In this document: positions 24,369 through 32,103 of the stretch, piece by piece
Layout: every line of letters begins with the position of its first letter
Numbering within the stretch: position 1 is the stretch's first letter
Source: an uncultured Actinomyces sp.
GTDB taxonomy: Bacteria; Actinomycetota; Actinomycetes; Actinomycetales; Actinomycetaceae
Assembly: GCA_937926195.1 (NCBI GenBank)
Contig: CALEXZ010000098.1
Coordinates: 1-60,809, forward strand
Length of the DNA stretch: 60,809 bases
Direction: 5' to 3'
Position numbers and translations under genes: made by a program
The notes under the pieces: model-generated
Seen by the model: only the letters and a program-made list of their open reading frames with translations
The model's database searches: none
Told to the model about the DNA's origin: nothing

Positions 24369-25625
24369 TCAGAACGTCGGGATGTAGATCTCGACGCGGC
24401 GGTTGAGCTGACGTCCCGCCGGGTTGTCCGAGCCGTCCGGGTTCTCGTTGGCCGCCACCGGCCGCGACTCGCCGAATCCCTGGGAGTCGATGCTGCTCGT
24501 CGCACCCGCCTGGCTGAGCGCGGATGCCACCGCCTGGGCCCTCTGCTCGGACAGGGTCTGGTTGAAGGCGTCGTCGGAGACGGAGTCGGTGTGCCCGTAG
24601 ACGTGGGCCGTGGGCACGCCCGCCTGGGTGAGCAGCTGCGCGAGCTCGGTGATCGTCGTCATGGCCTCTTGACGCACCTCGGAGGAGCCGAAGTCGAAGA
24701 GGATGCCGTCGGTGAGGGTGATGACCGTGCCGCAGGCCTCGATGGGCTTGGCGGCGTCGATGCTAGGGAAGGAGCCCACCCGCCCGACCGGGGCCAGGCG
24801 CTCGGCCTTGACGGTCCGGGTTCCCTCGTCGGTGGAGACCACGGCGGTGCCATCACCGTTGTTGATGATGCTCAGGCCGTGCTCGGAGTCGGAGTACGTG
24901 CCCGAGCCGTCGCCGTTGTTGACGATGGAGACCGTGTCGGTCGAGTACGTCCCCGTGCCGTTTCCGGCGACGACGATGGACTCCCCCGTGGCGGAGTTGT
25001 TGTAGGTGCCCGTCCCCCCGGAGGCCACCACGGACAGCGTCGGGTCGTTGTAGGTGCCTGAGCCGTCGCCGTTGACGACGATGGAGGTCGTGCCGTCGCT
25101 GTAGGAGCCCGAGCCGTCGCCGTTGTTGACGATGCTCACCTGGCCGTCGTGGTAGACGGCCGCTCCCGCGCCGTTGTTGACGACCGTGGAGTCTCCGGCG
25201 CTGGTCTGGACGCTGCCGTCGGCGCCGACGACCGTCGAGCCGCCGTCCAGGACGCCCTGCTCGTTGCAGCGGGCCGGCTCGACCGTGATGCCGGGCCGGG
25301 AGGTCAGCTGCGTCGTCAGGTCCGGGGTGAAGCGTCCGGTGGAGGAGGTCAGCAGGCCGAGGTCCGGCAGGGTGAACAGCGGCACGGGCGGGATCTCGCC
25401 CACGGCGTACCCGGGTACCGCCCAGGCGGGGTCGTTCTCACTGCTCGCGGAGGCGGGGGCCGAGGCGGCCGCCGTCGGCGCCTGGGGGGCCGCGGTGGTG
25501 GGCGGGGCGCTCGACGTCGACGGCGACGGCGAGCCCGTGCAGGCGACGAGCGCGAGGGACAGGCCGATGACGCCGCACAGGGCAGCACCACGGTGGAGGG
25601 CGGCGGAACGGGGGTGTGGGGTCAT
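24369..25625 (-). CDS. OmpA-like lipoprotein with NGDGSGTY repeats
   Basis: The 418-residue protein has a lipoprotein signal (LSLALVAC, Cys29), a Ser/Thr/Ala/Pro linker to about residue 65, then about eight degenerate repeats of 17-19 residues built on SIVxNGDGSGTYSD (residues about 130-270), and a C-terminal OmpA-like peptidoglycan-binding domain (ILFDFGSSEVRQEA; HVYGHTDSVSD; LSEQRAQAVASAL; GFGESRP; NRRVEIYI). In a Gram-positive the OmpA domain would tether it to cell-wall peptidoglycan while the lipid anchors it to the membrane. It heads toward tmk and lies 72 bases after the DUF3060-type lipoprotein gene, probably the same operon. The repeats suggest a beta-solenoid. Confidence 0.85.
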   Translation of the reverse strand: MTPHPRSAALHRGAALCGVIGLSLALVACTGSPSPSTSSAPPTTAAPQAPTAAASAPASASSENDPAWAVPGYAVGEIPPVPLFTLPDLGLLTSSTGRFTPDLTTQLTSRPGITVEPARCNEQGVLDGGSTVVGADGSVQTSAGDSTVVNNGAGAAVYHDGQVSIVNNGDGSGSYSDGTTSIVVNGDGSGTYNDPTLSVVASGGTGTYNNSATGESIVVAGNGTGTYSTDTVSIVNNGDGSGTYSDSEHGLSIINNGDGTAVVSTDEGTRTVKAERLAPVGRVGSFPSIDAAKPIEACGTVITLTDGILFDFGSSEVRQEAMTTITELAQLLTQAGVPTAHVYGHTDSVSDDAFNQTLSEQRAQAVASALSQAGATSSIDSQGFGESRPVAANENPDGSDNPAGRQLNRRVEIYIPTF

Positions 25626-25697
25626 GAGGTCAGTACCTTAGGTCTCATCGGGGTGGTGGTGGTCCGTGGTGCGGCCCCGGCCGGGGCCGCGCAGGGC

Positions 25698-26381
25698 TCA
25701 GGGGCGGTAGGCGTGGGTCTCCGTGTTGGAGCCGAAGTCCTGGACGACCGGCGTCACGCCCGGGCCCCAGATCACCGTCGCGTTGCCGACGCCCGAGTTG
25801 ATGGTGACGGAGCCGACGTTGCAGACGTACACGTAGGCGTTGGCGCCGTTGATGATGACGTTGTCGGCGTTCGTCACGACGACGTCGGCGTTGCCCCCGG
25901 AGACCGTCAGGGTCCTCAGGTCGTTGGCGATGCGGATCGTCTCGTTGGCCTGGGTGATCATGTAGGTGTCGGAGCCGACGTTCACCGCCTCGTGCGGGCT
26001 GACGTACTGGTCGAGCCAGCTGCAGTCGGTGGCGGTGCCCGGGTTCGCCGGGGCCGAGCCGCCCGAGCCGCCCGAACTGCCGTTGCCCGAGCCGCCGTTG
26101 CCCGAGCCCCCGGTGCTGCCGTCGGTGACGGAGACGCCGCCGGAGCCCACGGACACCGAGGTCGAGCCGTCGTTGACGCTCACGCCGTCGGTCCCCACCG
26201 AGACGGAGACGCTCGGCGTGGCCTGCGCCGCCTCACCGGGTGACTCCTGCGACTGGGGAGAGGAGAGGCTCACCGAGCAGGCGCTGAGCAGGCCCAGGGG
26301 CAGGACGAGGGCAGCGGCCACACGCAGGGAGCGGGCGCTGAAGTGGCCGGCGGTGGCGGGGCTGGGGGTGTGACGCTTCAT
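25698..26381 (-). CDS. DUF3060-type repeat lipoprotein
   Basis: The 227-residue protein carries a lipoprotein signal (LGLLSAC, Cys35), a low-complexity region with repeated GVSV.DGSTSVSVG and a Gly/Ser linker, and a C-terminal domain with stacked short beta repeats (VNVGSDTYMITQ, IRIANDLRTLTVSG, VVVTNADNVIING, VYVCNVGSVTINS) that fits the DUF3060 beta-repeat group known from mycobacteria. Two cysteines (in DCSWLD and VYVCNV) might form a disulfide. GGAGA lies 8 bases before the ATG at 26381. It precedes the OmpA-like lipoprotein gene and follows the kinase gene on the same strand, suggesting a cell-envelope function under the adjacent two-component system. Confidence 0.72.
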   Translation of the reverse strand: MKRHTPSPATAGHFSARSLRVAAALVLPLGLLSACSVSLSSPQSQESPGEAAQATPSVSVSVGTDGVSVNDGSTSVSVGSGGVSVTDGSTGGSGNGGSGNGSSGGSGGSAPANPGTATDCSWLDQYVSPHEAVNVGSDTYMITQANETIRIANDLRTLTVSGGNADVVVTNADNVIINGANAYVYVCNVGSVTINSGVGNATVIWGPGVTPVVQDFGSNTETHAYRP

Positions 26382-26546
26382 GGCGGGTCTCCGTCATCTC
26401 AAGGGTGGTGGGTAGGTACTGGGACGGGGCTCGGTTCGTACCGGGGTCGCCCTGACGACTCTCATGCTAGGAACGGGCTCGTCGCGTCCGGGTCGCAGCC
26501 GTGTCGCAGTCGTGCGACATCGGGGCGCGTCACCCGGGGCGGCGGT

Positions 26547-27527
26547 TCACGCGGGGCTCCTCCTCCTGCGGGGCGCCGACTGTCCCGCGGCCGGCAGCGT
26601 GAGCAGGACGCGCGTGCCCACGCCCTGGCGCGAGGCCATGGAGGCGGTCCCCGCATGGCGCTCCATGATGGTGCGCACGAGGGCGAGACCGAGCCCGGAG
26701 CCCGGCAGGCCGCGGGCGTTGCTCGCCCGCCCGAGCTCTCGGAAGACGAGGTCAACCTCCTCCTCGGGGACACCGATGCCGGTGTCGGCGACCTCCACCG
26801 CCACCGTGCCGTGCTCCTCGCGTCCGCGCACCTCGATGACGCCGCCGGGAGGCGTGTACTTGGCGGCGTTGGAGATGACGTTGTAGACGGCGGAGTACAG
26901 CAGGTCGCCGTCGGCCATGACCCGCGGAAGCGGCCACGGGACCTGAGGCATGTTGACGCGCACCTGCGCGGGCAGGCCGCGGGCCGTCGTCTCCTCGACG
27001 ACGGCGTCGACCGCGTCCTGCACCATCTCGACGACGTCGACCTCCTCCAGGTTCAGCGGTGAGGTCTCCAGCTCGGCGAGCTTGCGCAGGTCGGCGAGCA
27101 GGCGGCTCATGCGCCGCGACTGGGCGTCGATGACGTCCAGCCCGCCGCGCACGTCGGCGGCGGCTCCGCGCTCGCCGATGTCGGCCGCGGCGACACGCAC
27201 CGCCGTCAGCGGGTTCTTGAGCTCGTGGTCGAGGCGACGCAGGAACTGGCGGTGGCGGGCGCGCGCCTCCTCGGCGGCCTCCTGGCGGGCGGCGTCCACG
27301 AGCCTGCGTGTGGCCACGCGCACGACGACGACGAGCGCCGCCACGAGCAGGACGACAGTGCCGGCCTCGGCCACGGCGAGCCAGGGCGGGACACCCAGCA
27401 CGAGCAGCGTGCCGCGCGTCGCCACCCACACGACGAGGCAGATGAGCGCGAGGGCGGCCGGTGCCGCCACCCACGCCAGGGCCCGGCGCCACCCGCTGCG
27501 GGGGCGGGCGGGCGCTGTCGCGCTCAA
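26547..27527 (-). CDS. Sensor histidine kinase
   Basis: The 326-residue kinase has two membrane helices (about residues 15-36 and 48-70) with only a short loop between them, so it has almost no extracellular sensor domain. It then shows the HisKA box RRLDHELKNPLTAVR (phospho-acceptor His), the N box VISNAAKYTPPGG, DTGIGVP and GSGLGLALV. The TTG at 27527 overlaps the stop of the response regulator gene (TTGA), indicating translational coupling. Missing sensor domain suggests it reads membrane state or a partner protein, possibly one of the lipoproteins or the 28308 membrane protein; this is inference. Confidence 0.9.
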   Translation of the reverse strand: MSATAPARPRSGWRRALAWVAAPAALALICLVVWVATRGTLLVLGVPPWLAVAEAGTVVLLVAALVVVVRVATRRLVDAARQEAAEEARARHRQFLRRLDHELKNPLTAVRVAAADIGERGAAADVRGGLDVIDAQSRRMSRLLADLRKLAELETSPLNLEEVDVVEMVQDAVDAVVEETTARGLPAQVRVNMPQVPWPLPRVMADGDLLYSAVYNVISNAAKYTPPGGVIEVRGREEHGTVAVEVADTGIGVPEEEVDLVFRELGRASNARGLPGSGLGLALVRTIMERHAGTASMASRQGVGTRVLLTLPAAGQSAPRRRRSPA

Positions 27528-28258
27528 CCGTTGACCTTCGCGCAGAAGCGGTAGCCCACCGAGGGCACGGTCTCGATGTAGGTGGGGCTGGAGGCGTCAT
27601 CACCCAGGGCATGACGGATCTCGCGCACACGGTGGTCGACCGCGCGGGTCGAGGAGGCGAAGTCGATCCCCCACAGCGTGGCGAGCAGGTGGTCGCGGGT
27701 GTGCAGCTCGCCGGGGTGACACATGAGGTAGTCGAGCAGTGTCATGGCCTTGGCGGTGAGCATGACCTCCTTGCCGTCGAACTCGGCCCTGCGGCGCGTG
27801 CGGTCCAGCACGAGGGCTCCGGCGCTCAGGACCGCCGCGGCCGTCAGCGGGCGTGCCACGCCTCGGCTGCGGCGCAGGACCGCGCGCACGCGCGAGGCGA
27901 GCTCGGCCGGGTCGAAGGGCTTGGACAGGTAGTCGTCCGCGCCGTCGTCCAGGGCCGAGATCCGCTCGTAGGAGGCGTCGAGCTGGGTGAGGAGGATGAC
28001 CGGGGTCCACGTGCCCTGGGCCCTCAGCCGACGCACGAGCTCGCGCCCGTCCATCCGGGGCATGAGCACGTCGGTGACGACGATGTCGACCCGGTTGGCC
28101 GCCATGAGGTCCAGCGCCTCACGGCCGTCGGAGGCGAGCAGGACGTCAAAGCCGGAGCGCTCGAGGTAGGGCCCCAGGGAGGTGCGGATGGAGGCCTCGT
28201 CGTCGACGAGCAGGATCCTGCCAGTCGACGACGAGGGTCCCGTGGAAAGCGGGGTCAC
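27524..28258 (-). CDS. OmpR-family response regulator
   Basis: The 244-residue regulator has a receiver domain (RILLVDDEAS; phospho-acceptor Asp in IVVTDVLMPRMDG; LSKPFDPAEL) and a C-terminal winged helix (EVMLTAKAMTLLDYLMCHPGELHTRDHLL, TRAVDHRVREIRHALGD, VPSVGYRF). GTG at 28258 has AGGAC about 10 bases upstream and starts just ahead of the receiver domain; the open frame extends much further without homology. The stop overlaps the TTG of the kinase gene. Targets are unknown; the tandem protease genes upstream and the two lipoprotein genes downstream are the nearest candidates. Confidence 0.92.
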   Translation of the reverse strand: MTPLSTGPSSSTGRILLVDDEASIRTSLGPYLERSGFDVLLASDGREALDLMAANRVDIVVTDVLMPRMDGRELVRRLRAQGTWTPVILLTQLDASYERISALDDGADDYLSKPFDPAELASRVRAVLRRSRGVARPLTAAAVLSAGALVLDRTRRRAEFDGKEVMLTAKAMTLLDYLMCHPGELHTRDHLLATLWGIDFASSTRAVDHRVREIRHALGDDASSPTYIETVPSVGYRFCAKVNG

Positions 28259-28307
28259 GTATGAGCGTCCTGTTCGCGGTGCGGTTCCGGTCCGGTACGT
28301 CCGGGCT

Positions 28308-28823
28308 TCAGTCCTGCGTCTCCTGCGCGGTAGGGGTGGTGGAGGGAGTCGCGCCGCCGGGGGTGGCGGTGGGCTTCGCGCTCGGACCGCTGGTGGCCGT
28401 CCCGCTGGGGCTGGCGGTGGGACGCGGCGGGCAGCTGACGTGCAGCAGGGCCCAGCCGGTCTGGCTGCCGGGCTCGGACCCGGACCTGCCCGGGTGGGTC
28501 TCCAGCAGGGCGACGGTGCACGAGCCGACGGCCTCGCTCGTCCCCACCTTGAGGGTGGCGACCGCGAACTCGTCCATGTCGTCGTCCGGCCAAACCCGCA
28601 CCATGGCACTGTCGGTCTCCACCGAGGTGACGACCACCGTCCACCCGCTCGCCAGGATGTGCGGACGCGCCTCGCCCACGCTCTCCGCCTCGGAGCGCAA
28701 CGCCTCCAGGTCAGCGGGCAGATCAGGCGTGCCGGCACGCGTCGACCACCACATGAAGCCGGCCACAGCCAGGACGATCACAACCACGACGCCGACGACG
28801 CCGATCACTACCTTGCGAACCAT
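28308..28823 (-). CDS. Small membrane-anchored extracytoplasmic protein
   Basis: The 171-residue product has one N-terminal membrane helix (MVRKVVIGVVGVVVVIVLAV region, residues 3-25), an external domain of about 95 residues (DLPADLEALRSEAESVGEARP, GWTVVVTSVETDSAMVRVWP, ending VGSCTVALLETHPG...LLHVSCPP with two cysteines), and a Pro/Ser/Thr-rich tail. I do not recognise a family. It lies directly downstream of the three calpain-like protease genes on the same strand, so it could be an accessory or protective partner of those proteases. GGAAGGA and GAGGA precede the ATG at 28823. The 5' end of the ORF could extend to 28874 but without SD. Confidence 0.72.
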   Translation of the reverse strand: MVRKVVIGVVGVVVVIVLAVAGFMWWSTRAGTPDLPADLEALRSEAESVGEARPHILASGWTVVVTSVETDSAMVRVWPDDDMDEFAVATLKVGTSEAVGSCTVALLETHPGRSGSEPGSQTGWALLHVSCPPRPTASPSGTATSGPSAKPTATPGGATPSTTPTAQETQD

Positions 28824-28919
28824 CCTCAGGTCCTTCCTTTCGCGCCTTGCCGTGCCGCCAGTCAAGCAGAGCACCTCATCATCCTGCCAGCACAGCCCTC
28901 ACGGACTGTGTGCTACGGG

Positions 28920-30422
28920 TCACTTGACCGGGTTGGTGTACACCTCGCCGAAGCCGTTCTTCAAGTCCTCGTAGGGCAGCGTCATGGGCTGGTCGTGGTA
29001 CCACGGGTTCTGGACCGTCACCGTGTCGTCCGACGGGTCGTTCGGGTCACCCAGGTCGACCGCCGTCACCTGGTACGCGTGGTTGTACGCCAGCGGCTCC
29101 CGCATGCGGTTGCCACGTGAGTCCACGGGGTTGTCCTTGTCGTACAACGGGTTGTTGCGGTGAGGCCACCAGGTCCACCAAGGCTTGTTGTGCGTGCTGA
29201 CGGCGACGGCGTGGCCCTGGTCGAGCTCCGCCTTGAGGTCGGCAGCACCGTAGTTGCCCGTCGAGCCGCGCGTTGACGGCTTGCCGGTGAGCACCTCCAT
29301 GCCGTGGCTCGGCCAGCCGCCCTCAATGGCTCCGTAGGAGCCCTCGTAGGAGGCGAGCGCCTTCTCCATGATCTGGGGCCACAGCTCGCCCGTGTTCCCG
29401 GAGCGAGCGAAGCCCTGGCCTCCAGCCTCGTTGACAACCTGGTCGCCGGTCACCGTGATGTCCACGGGCTTGCCGTCGTGGTACAGGCGCACCGTGTAGG
29501 TCCCGTTGCCGTTGTCCGTGATCGCGTTCTCGATGACCGACGGGTCCGCGGCCGCCACCGACTTCAGCGCCGCGATGTACCAGCAGTCACCGATCTGCCC
29601 CTGGCTGATGTCCGTCGGTGAGACCCCGTCGACGTAGGGCGTTCCGTTGGACTCCTGGTAGCTGAAGCCATTGCCCTTGCCCTTGGAGTTCGCACTGTCA
29701 CCTCCCACGTTGTCGATCCTGGGCTGGATGTCGTGGGTGATGCCCGCTAGGCGGCGCACCGTCTCATAAGAGGCATTGGGCAGCACCCGGCTCCACATCT
29801 GCTGGCGGCGCTCACGGCTCCACCCTCCGGCCCCGAACAGGTCCCACCCCTGCTCCATCTCCCTGACCCACGCACGCAGCTCGTCGTCGCTCATGCTGGC
29901 GATGAAGGCGTCGACCTCCGCGCCGTTGAGCCCGGCCAGCTGCCTCTCGACCTCCTCCAGGTCGCTCTCGGTGACGGGGTTGAACGTCCCCGTCTTCAGT
30001 GCCTCGCGTGCGCGCCTGAGAGACTCGTCCACCTTGGCGCGGTCGACCGGATCCTGCGGCTTGCGCTGCGGCTTCCCGTTCTGCGGAGCACCCTGAGGGC
30101 TGCCCGAGCCACCGGAGGAGCTCTCGCTCTCCGACTGCCCCACTGTCACCGGCTGTGCAGACTCGTCTCCGCAGCCCCCGCCTCCGCCGTCGGAGAAGAC
30201 GCTTGCGACGGTGCACTGGATGCCGCTGGCGATCCTGGCGCCCAGCGGGGTGAAGCCCGCCACGAGCGCCAGGACGAGCAGGACGACGACGACAATGACA
30301 CCCGCCTGCTCCGCCGAGGCCTGACCAGACTCACCACGCAGCGGCCGCATCCACCGGGCACGCAGCAGACCGCGGGGACGGTGGGGACCGGACCGGGTAC
30401 CGGCAGAAGGCTCGAGAGCCAC
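28920..30422 (-). CDS. Calpain-like (C2) cysteine protease with prepilin-type N-terminus, paralogue 1
   Basis: The 500-residue product starts with a basic leader, then a class III prepilin-like signal RGESG|QASAEQ (predicted cut after Gly33, Glu at +5) and a hydrophobic helix (residues 41-58). A variable Ser/Gly linker, a helical region with VDRAKVDESLRRAREAL and LAGLNGAEVDAFIASMSD, and the protease domain follow. The Cys box GQIGDCWYIAAL (Cys280), the His box NHAYQVTAVD (His448) and Asn472 in VQNPWY match the calpain triad. GTG at 30422 follows GAGGAGGAG. Family fit to peptidase C2 is from motifs; export by a Tad-type system and an extracellular role are inference. An imperfect hairpin lies past its stop (28889-28914). 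Confidence 0.85.
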   Translation of the reverse strand: MALEPSAGTRSGPHRPRGLLRARWMRPLRGESGQASAEQAGVIVVVVLLVLALVAGFTPLGARIASGIQCTVASVFSDGGGGGCGDESAQPVTVGQSESESSSGGSGSPQGAPQNGKPQRKPQDPVDRAKVDESLRRAREALKTGTFNPVTESDLEEVERQLAGLNGAEVDAFIASMSDDELRAWVREMEQGWDLFGAGGWSRERRQQMWSRVLPNASYETVRRLAGITHDIQPRIDNVGGDSANSKGKGNGFSYQESNGTPYVDGVSPTDISQGQIGDCWYIAALKSVAAADPSVIENAITDNGNGTYTVRLYHDGKPVDITVTGDQVVNEAGGQGFARSGNTGELWPQIMEKALASYEGSYGAIEGGWPSHGMEVLTGKPSTRGSTGNYGAADLKAELDQGHAVAVSTHNKPWWTWWPHRNNPLYDKDNPVDSRGNRMREPLAYNHAYQVTAVDLGDPNDPSDDTVTVQNPWYHDQPMTLPYEDLKNGFGEVYTNPVK

Positions 30423-30556
30423 GATGCTCCTCCTCAGCGGCGGGGACCCGCCTGTCACAGTGATGGGGAGGCCACCTCATCACCCCGTCCGCCCCACCCG
30501 CCAGGGGCACACGCCCCCGGGGTCATCAGGGCGCGCCCGCGGGCGGTACGTCGCGG
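30423..30556 (-). promoter_or_regulatory. Duplicated upstream block of protease paralogue 1
   Basis: The 134-base gap between paralogues 1 and 2 closely resembles the gaps at 31970-32103 and 33655-33760. All carry, in the same order on the minus strand, a GGGGC...GCCCC hairpin or its variant (30504-30517 here), a TCCCCATCACTGTGACAG-like block, and the GAGGAGGAGC ribosome site. The duplication unit thus included the intergenic control region. Whether each gap is a promoter, a terminator for the gene before it, or both cannot be told. Confidence 0.5.
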
Positions 30557-31969
30557 TCACTTGACCGGGTTGGTGAACACCCAGCTGAAGCCGTTCTTCC
30601 AGTCCTCGTAGGGCAACGTCATGGGCTTGTCCGGATACCACGGGTTCTGGACCGTCACCGTGTCGTCCGACGGGTCGTTCGGGTCACCCAGGTCGACCGC
30701 CGTCACCTGGTACGCGTGACCGTGCGCCAGCGGCTCCCACAGCGGATTGCCCTTCGAGTCCACGGGGTTGTCCCCGTACAGGGGGTTCTCGCGCTCCCCG
30801 TTCTGGGGCTCGGGCTGCGAGTGGAGGGTGACGGCGTGGCCCCGGTCGAGCTCCGCCTTGAGGTCGGCAGCGCCGTAGCTGCTCGTCGCGCCGTTCGTGG
30901 ACGGCTTGCCGGTGATGACCTCCATGCCGTTGCCCGCCGATCCTCCCTCGATGGCCCCGTAGGAGCCCTCGTAGGCGGCGAGCGCCTTCTCCATGATCTG
31001 GGGCCACATCTCGCTCCGGTTCCCCGACCGGGCGAAGCCCTGGTTCCCGTTCTTGTCGACGACCTCGTCACCGGTCACGGTGATGTCCACCGGCTTGCCG
31101 TCGTGGTACAGGCGCACCGTGTAGGTCCCGTTGCCGTTGTCCGTGATCGCGTTCTCGATGACCGACGGGTCCGCGGCCGCCACCGACTTCAGCGCCGCGA
31201 TGTACCAGCAGTCACCGATCTGCCCCTGGCTGATGTCCGTCGGTGAGACCCCGTCGACAACCGGCGAGCCCTGGGACTCCTGGTAGCTGAAGCCGTTACC
31301 CTTGCCCTTGGAGTTCGCGTCGTCTCCCCCGACGTCGTCGATCCGGGGCTGGATGTCCTTGGTGAGGCCCGCCAGGCGGCGCACGGTCTCGGCAGAGGCG
31401 TTGGGCAGCACCCGGCTCCACATCTGCTGGCGGCGCTCGATGCTCCAGCCCTCAGTCTCGAAGAACCCCAGCTTGCCTTCCATCGCCGAGATCCACGTCC
31501 GCAGCTCGTCGTCGCTCATGCCTGCGATGAAGGCGTCGACCTCTGCGCCGTTGAGCCCGGCCAGCTGCCTGTCGATCTCCTCCAGCTCTTCCGGGGTCAC
31601 CTCGTCCATCCACGCCTGCTTCAGCGCCTCACGCGTGCGCTTGAGCGCCTCGTCCACCTTGGCGCGGTCGACCGGCCCCTGCTGAGGCTGTCCGTCCGAC
31701 GGCGGTGCGGGCTCACCCCCGCAGGCGCCGCCGTCGGAGAAGATGCTCGAGATCGTGCACTGGATGCCGTTGGCGATCCTGCCGCCCAGCGGGGTGAAGC
31801 CCGCCACGAGCACCAGGACGAGCAGGACGACGACGACAATGACACCCGCCTGCTCGGCCGAGGCCTGACCGGACTCACCACGCAGACGCCGCAGCCACCG
31901 GCCGCTCAGCGGCCCGGAACGGGGACGACGGGAACCGGGACGGGTACAAGGGGACAGTGAGAGAGCCAC
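30557..31969 (-). CDS. Calpain-like (C2) cysteine protease with prepilin-type N-terminus, paralogue 2
   Basis: The 470-residue product repeats the layout of paralogue 1: RGESG|QASAEQ, a membrane helix at about residues 42-58, SDGGACGG, then a shorter Pro/Gln linker. The triad is Cys254 (GQIGDCWYIAAL), His418 (GHAYQVTAVD) and Asn442 (VQNPWY). Substitutions cluster in the linker, in the helical region around WMDEVTPEELEEI and in the segment just before the His box (QPEPQNGEREN), while the stretch around the Cys box is almost identical to paralogue 1. GTG at 31969 follows AAGGAGC. The clustered variation near the active-site cleft suggests different substrate or inhibitor preferences; this is inferred. 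Confidence 0.85.
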   Translation of the reverse strand: MALSLSPCTRPGSRRPRSGPLSGRWLRRLRGESGQASAEQAGVIVVVVLLVLVLVAGFTPLGGRIANGIQCTISSIFSDGGACGGEPAPPSDGQPQQGPVDRAKVDEALKRTREALKQAWMDEVTPEELEEIDRQLAGLNGAEVDAFIAGMSDDELRTWISAMEGKLGFFETEGWSIERRQQMWSRVLPNASAETVRRLAGLTKDIQPRIDDVGGDDANSKGKGNGFSYQESQGSPVVDGVSPTDISQGQIGDCWYIAALKSVAAADPSVIENAITDNGNGTYTVRLYHDGKPVDITVTGDEVVDKNGNQGFARSGNRSEMWPQIMEKALAAYEGSYGAIEGGSAGNGMEVITGKPSTNGATSSYGAADLKAELDRGHAVTLHSQPEPQNGERENPLYGDNPVDSKGNPLWEPLAHGHAYQVTAVDLGDPNDPSDDTVTVQNPWYPDKPMTLPYEDWKNGFSWVFTNPVK

Positions 31970-32103
31970 AGCGCTCCTTCTCGGTGGCGGGGAAACCACC
32001 TGTCACAGTGATGGGTACCTCAGCCCATCATCCGGAGCGCCCCACACGCCAGGGACGTTCGCCCCGGGGTCATCGGAGCGCGGCCGACGCGGTAGGCCAC
32101 GGG
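31970..32103 (-). promoter_or_regulatory. Duplicated upstream block of protease paralogue 2
   Basis: This gap is the counterpart of 30423-30556, with the shared CACTGTGACAGG block (about 31991-32015), a GATGGG/CCCATC-type inverted repeat and a CCCCGGGGTCATC motif that also occurs in the first gap. No A+T-rich -10 element is obvious. Confidence 0.45.

Noticed and set aside
26061..26120. Short Gly/Ser-coding tandem repeats in the DUF3060-type gene and in protease linkers as possible non-coding repeats
   Set aside because: They are in frame and encode low-complexity protein linkers, which explains the repetition.
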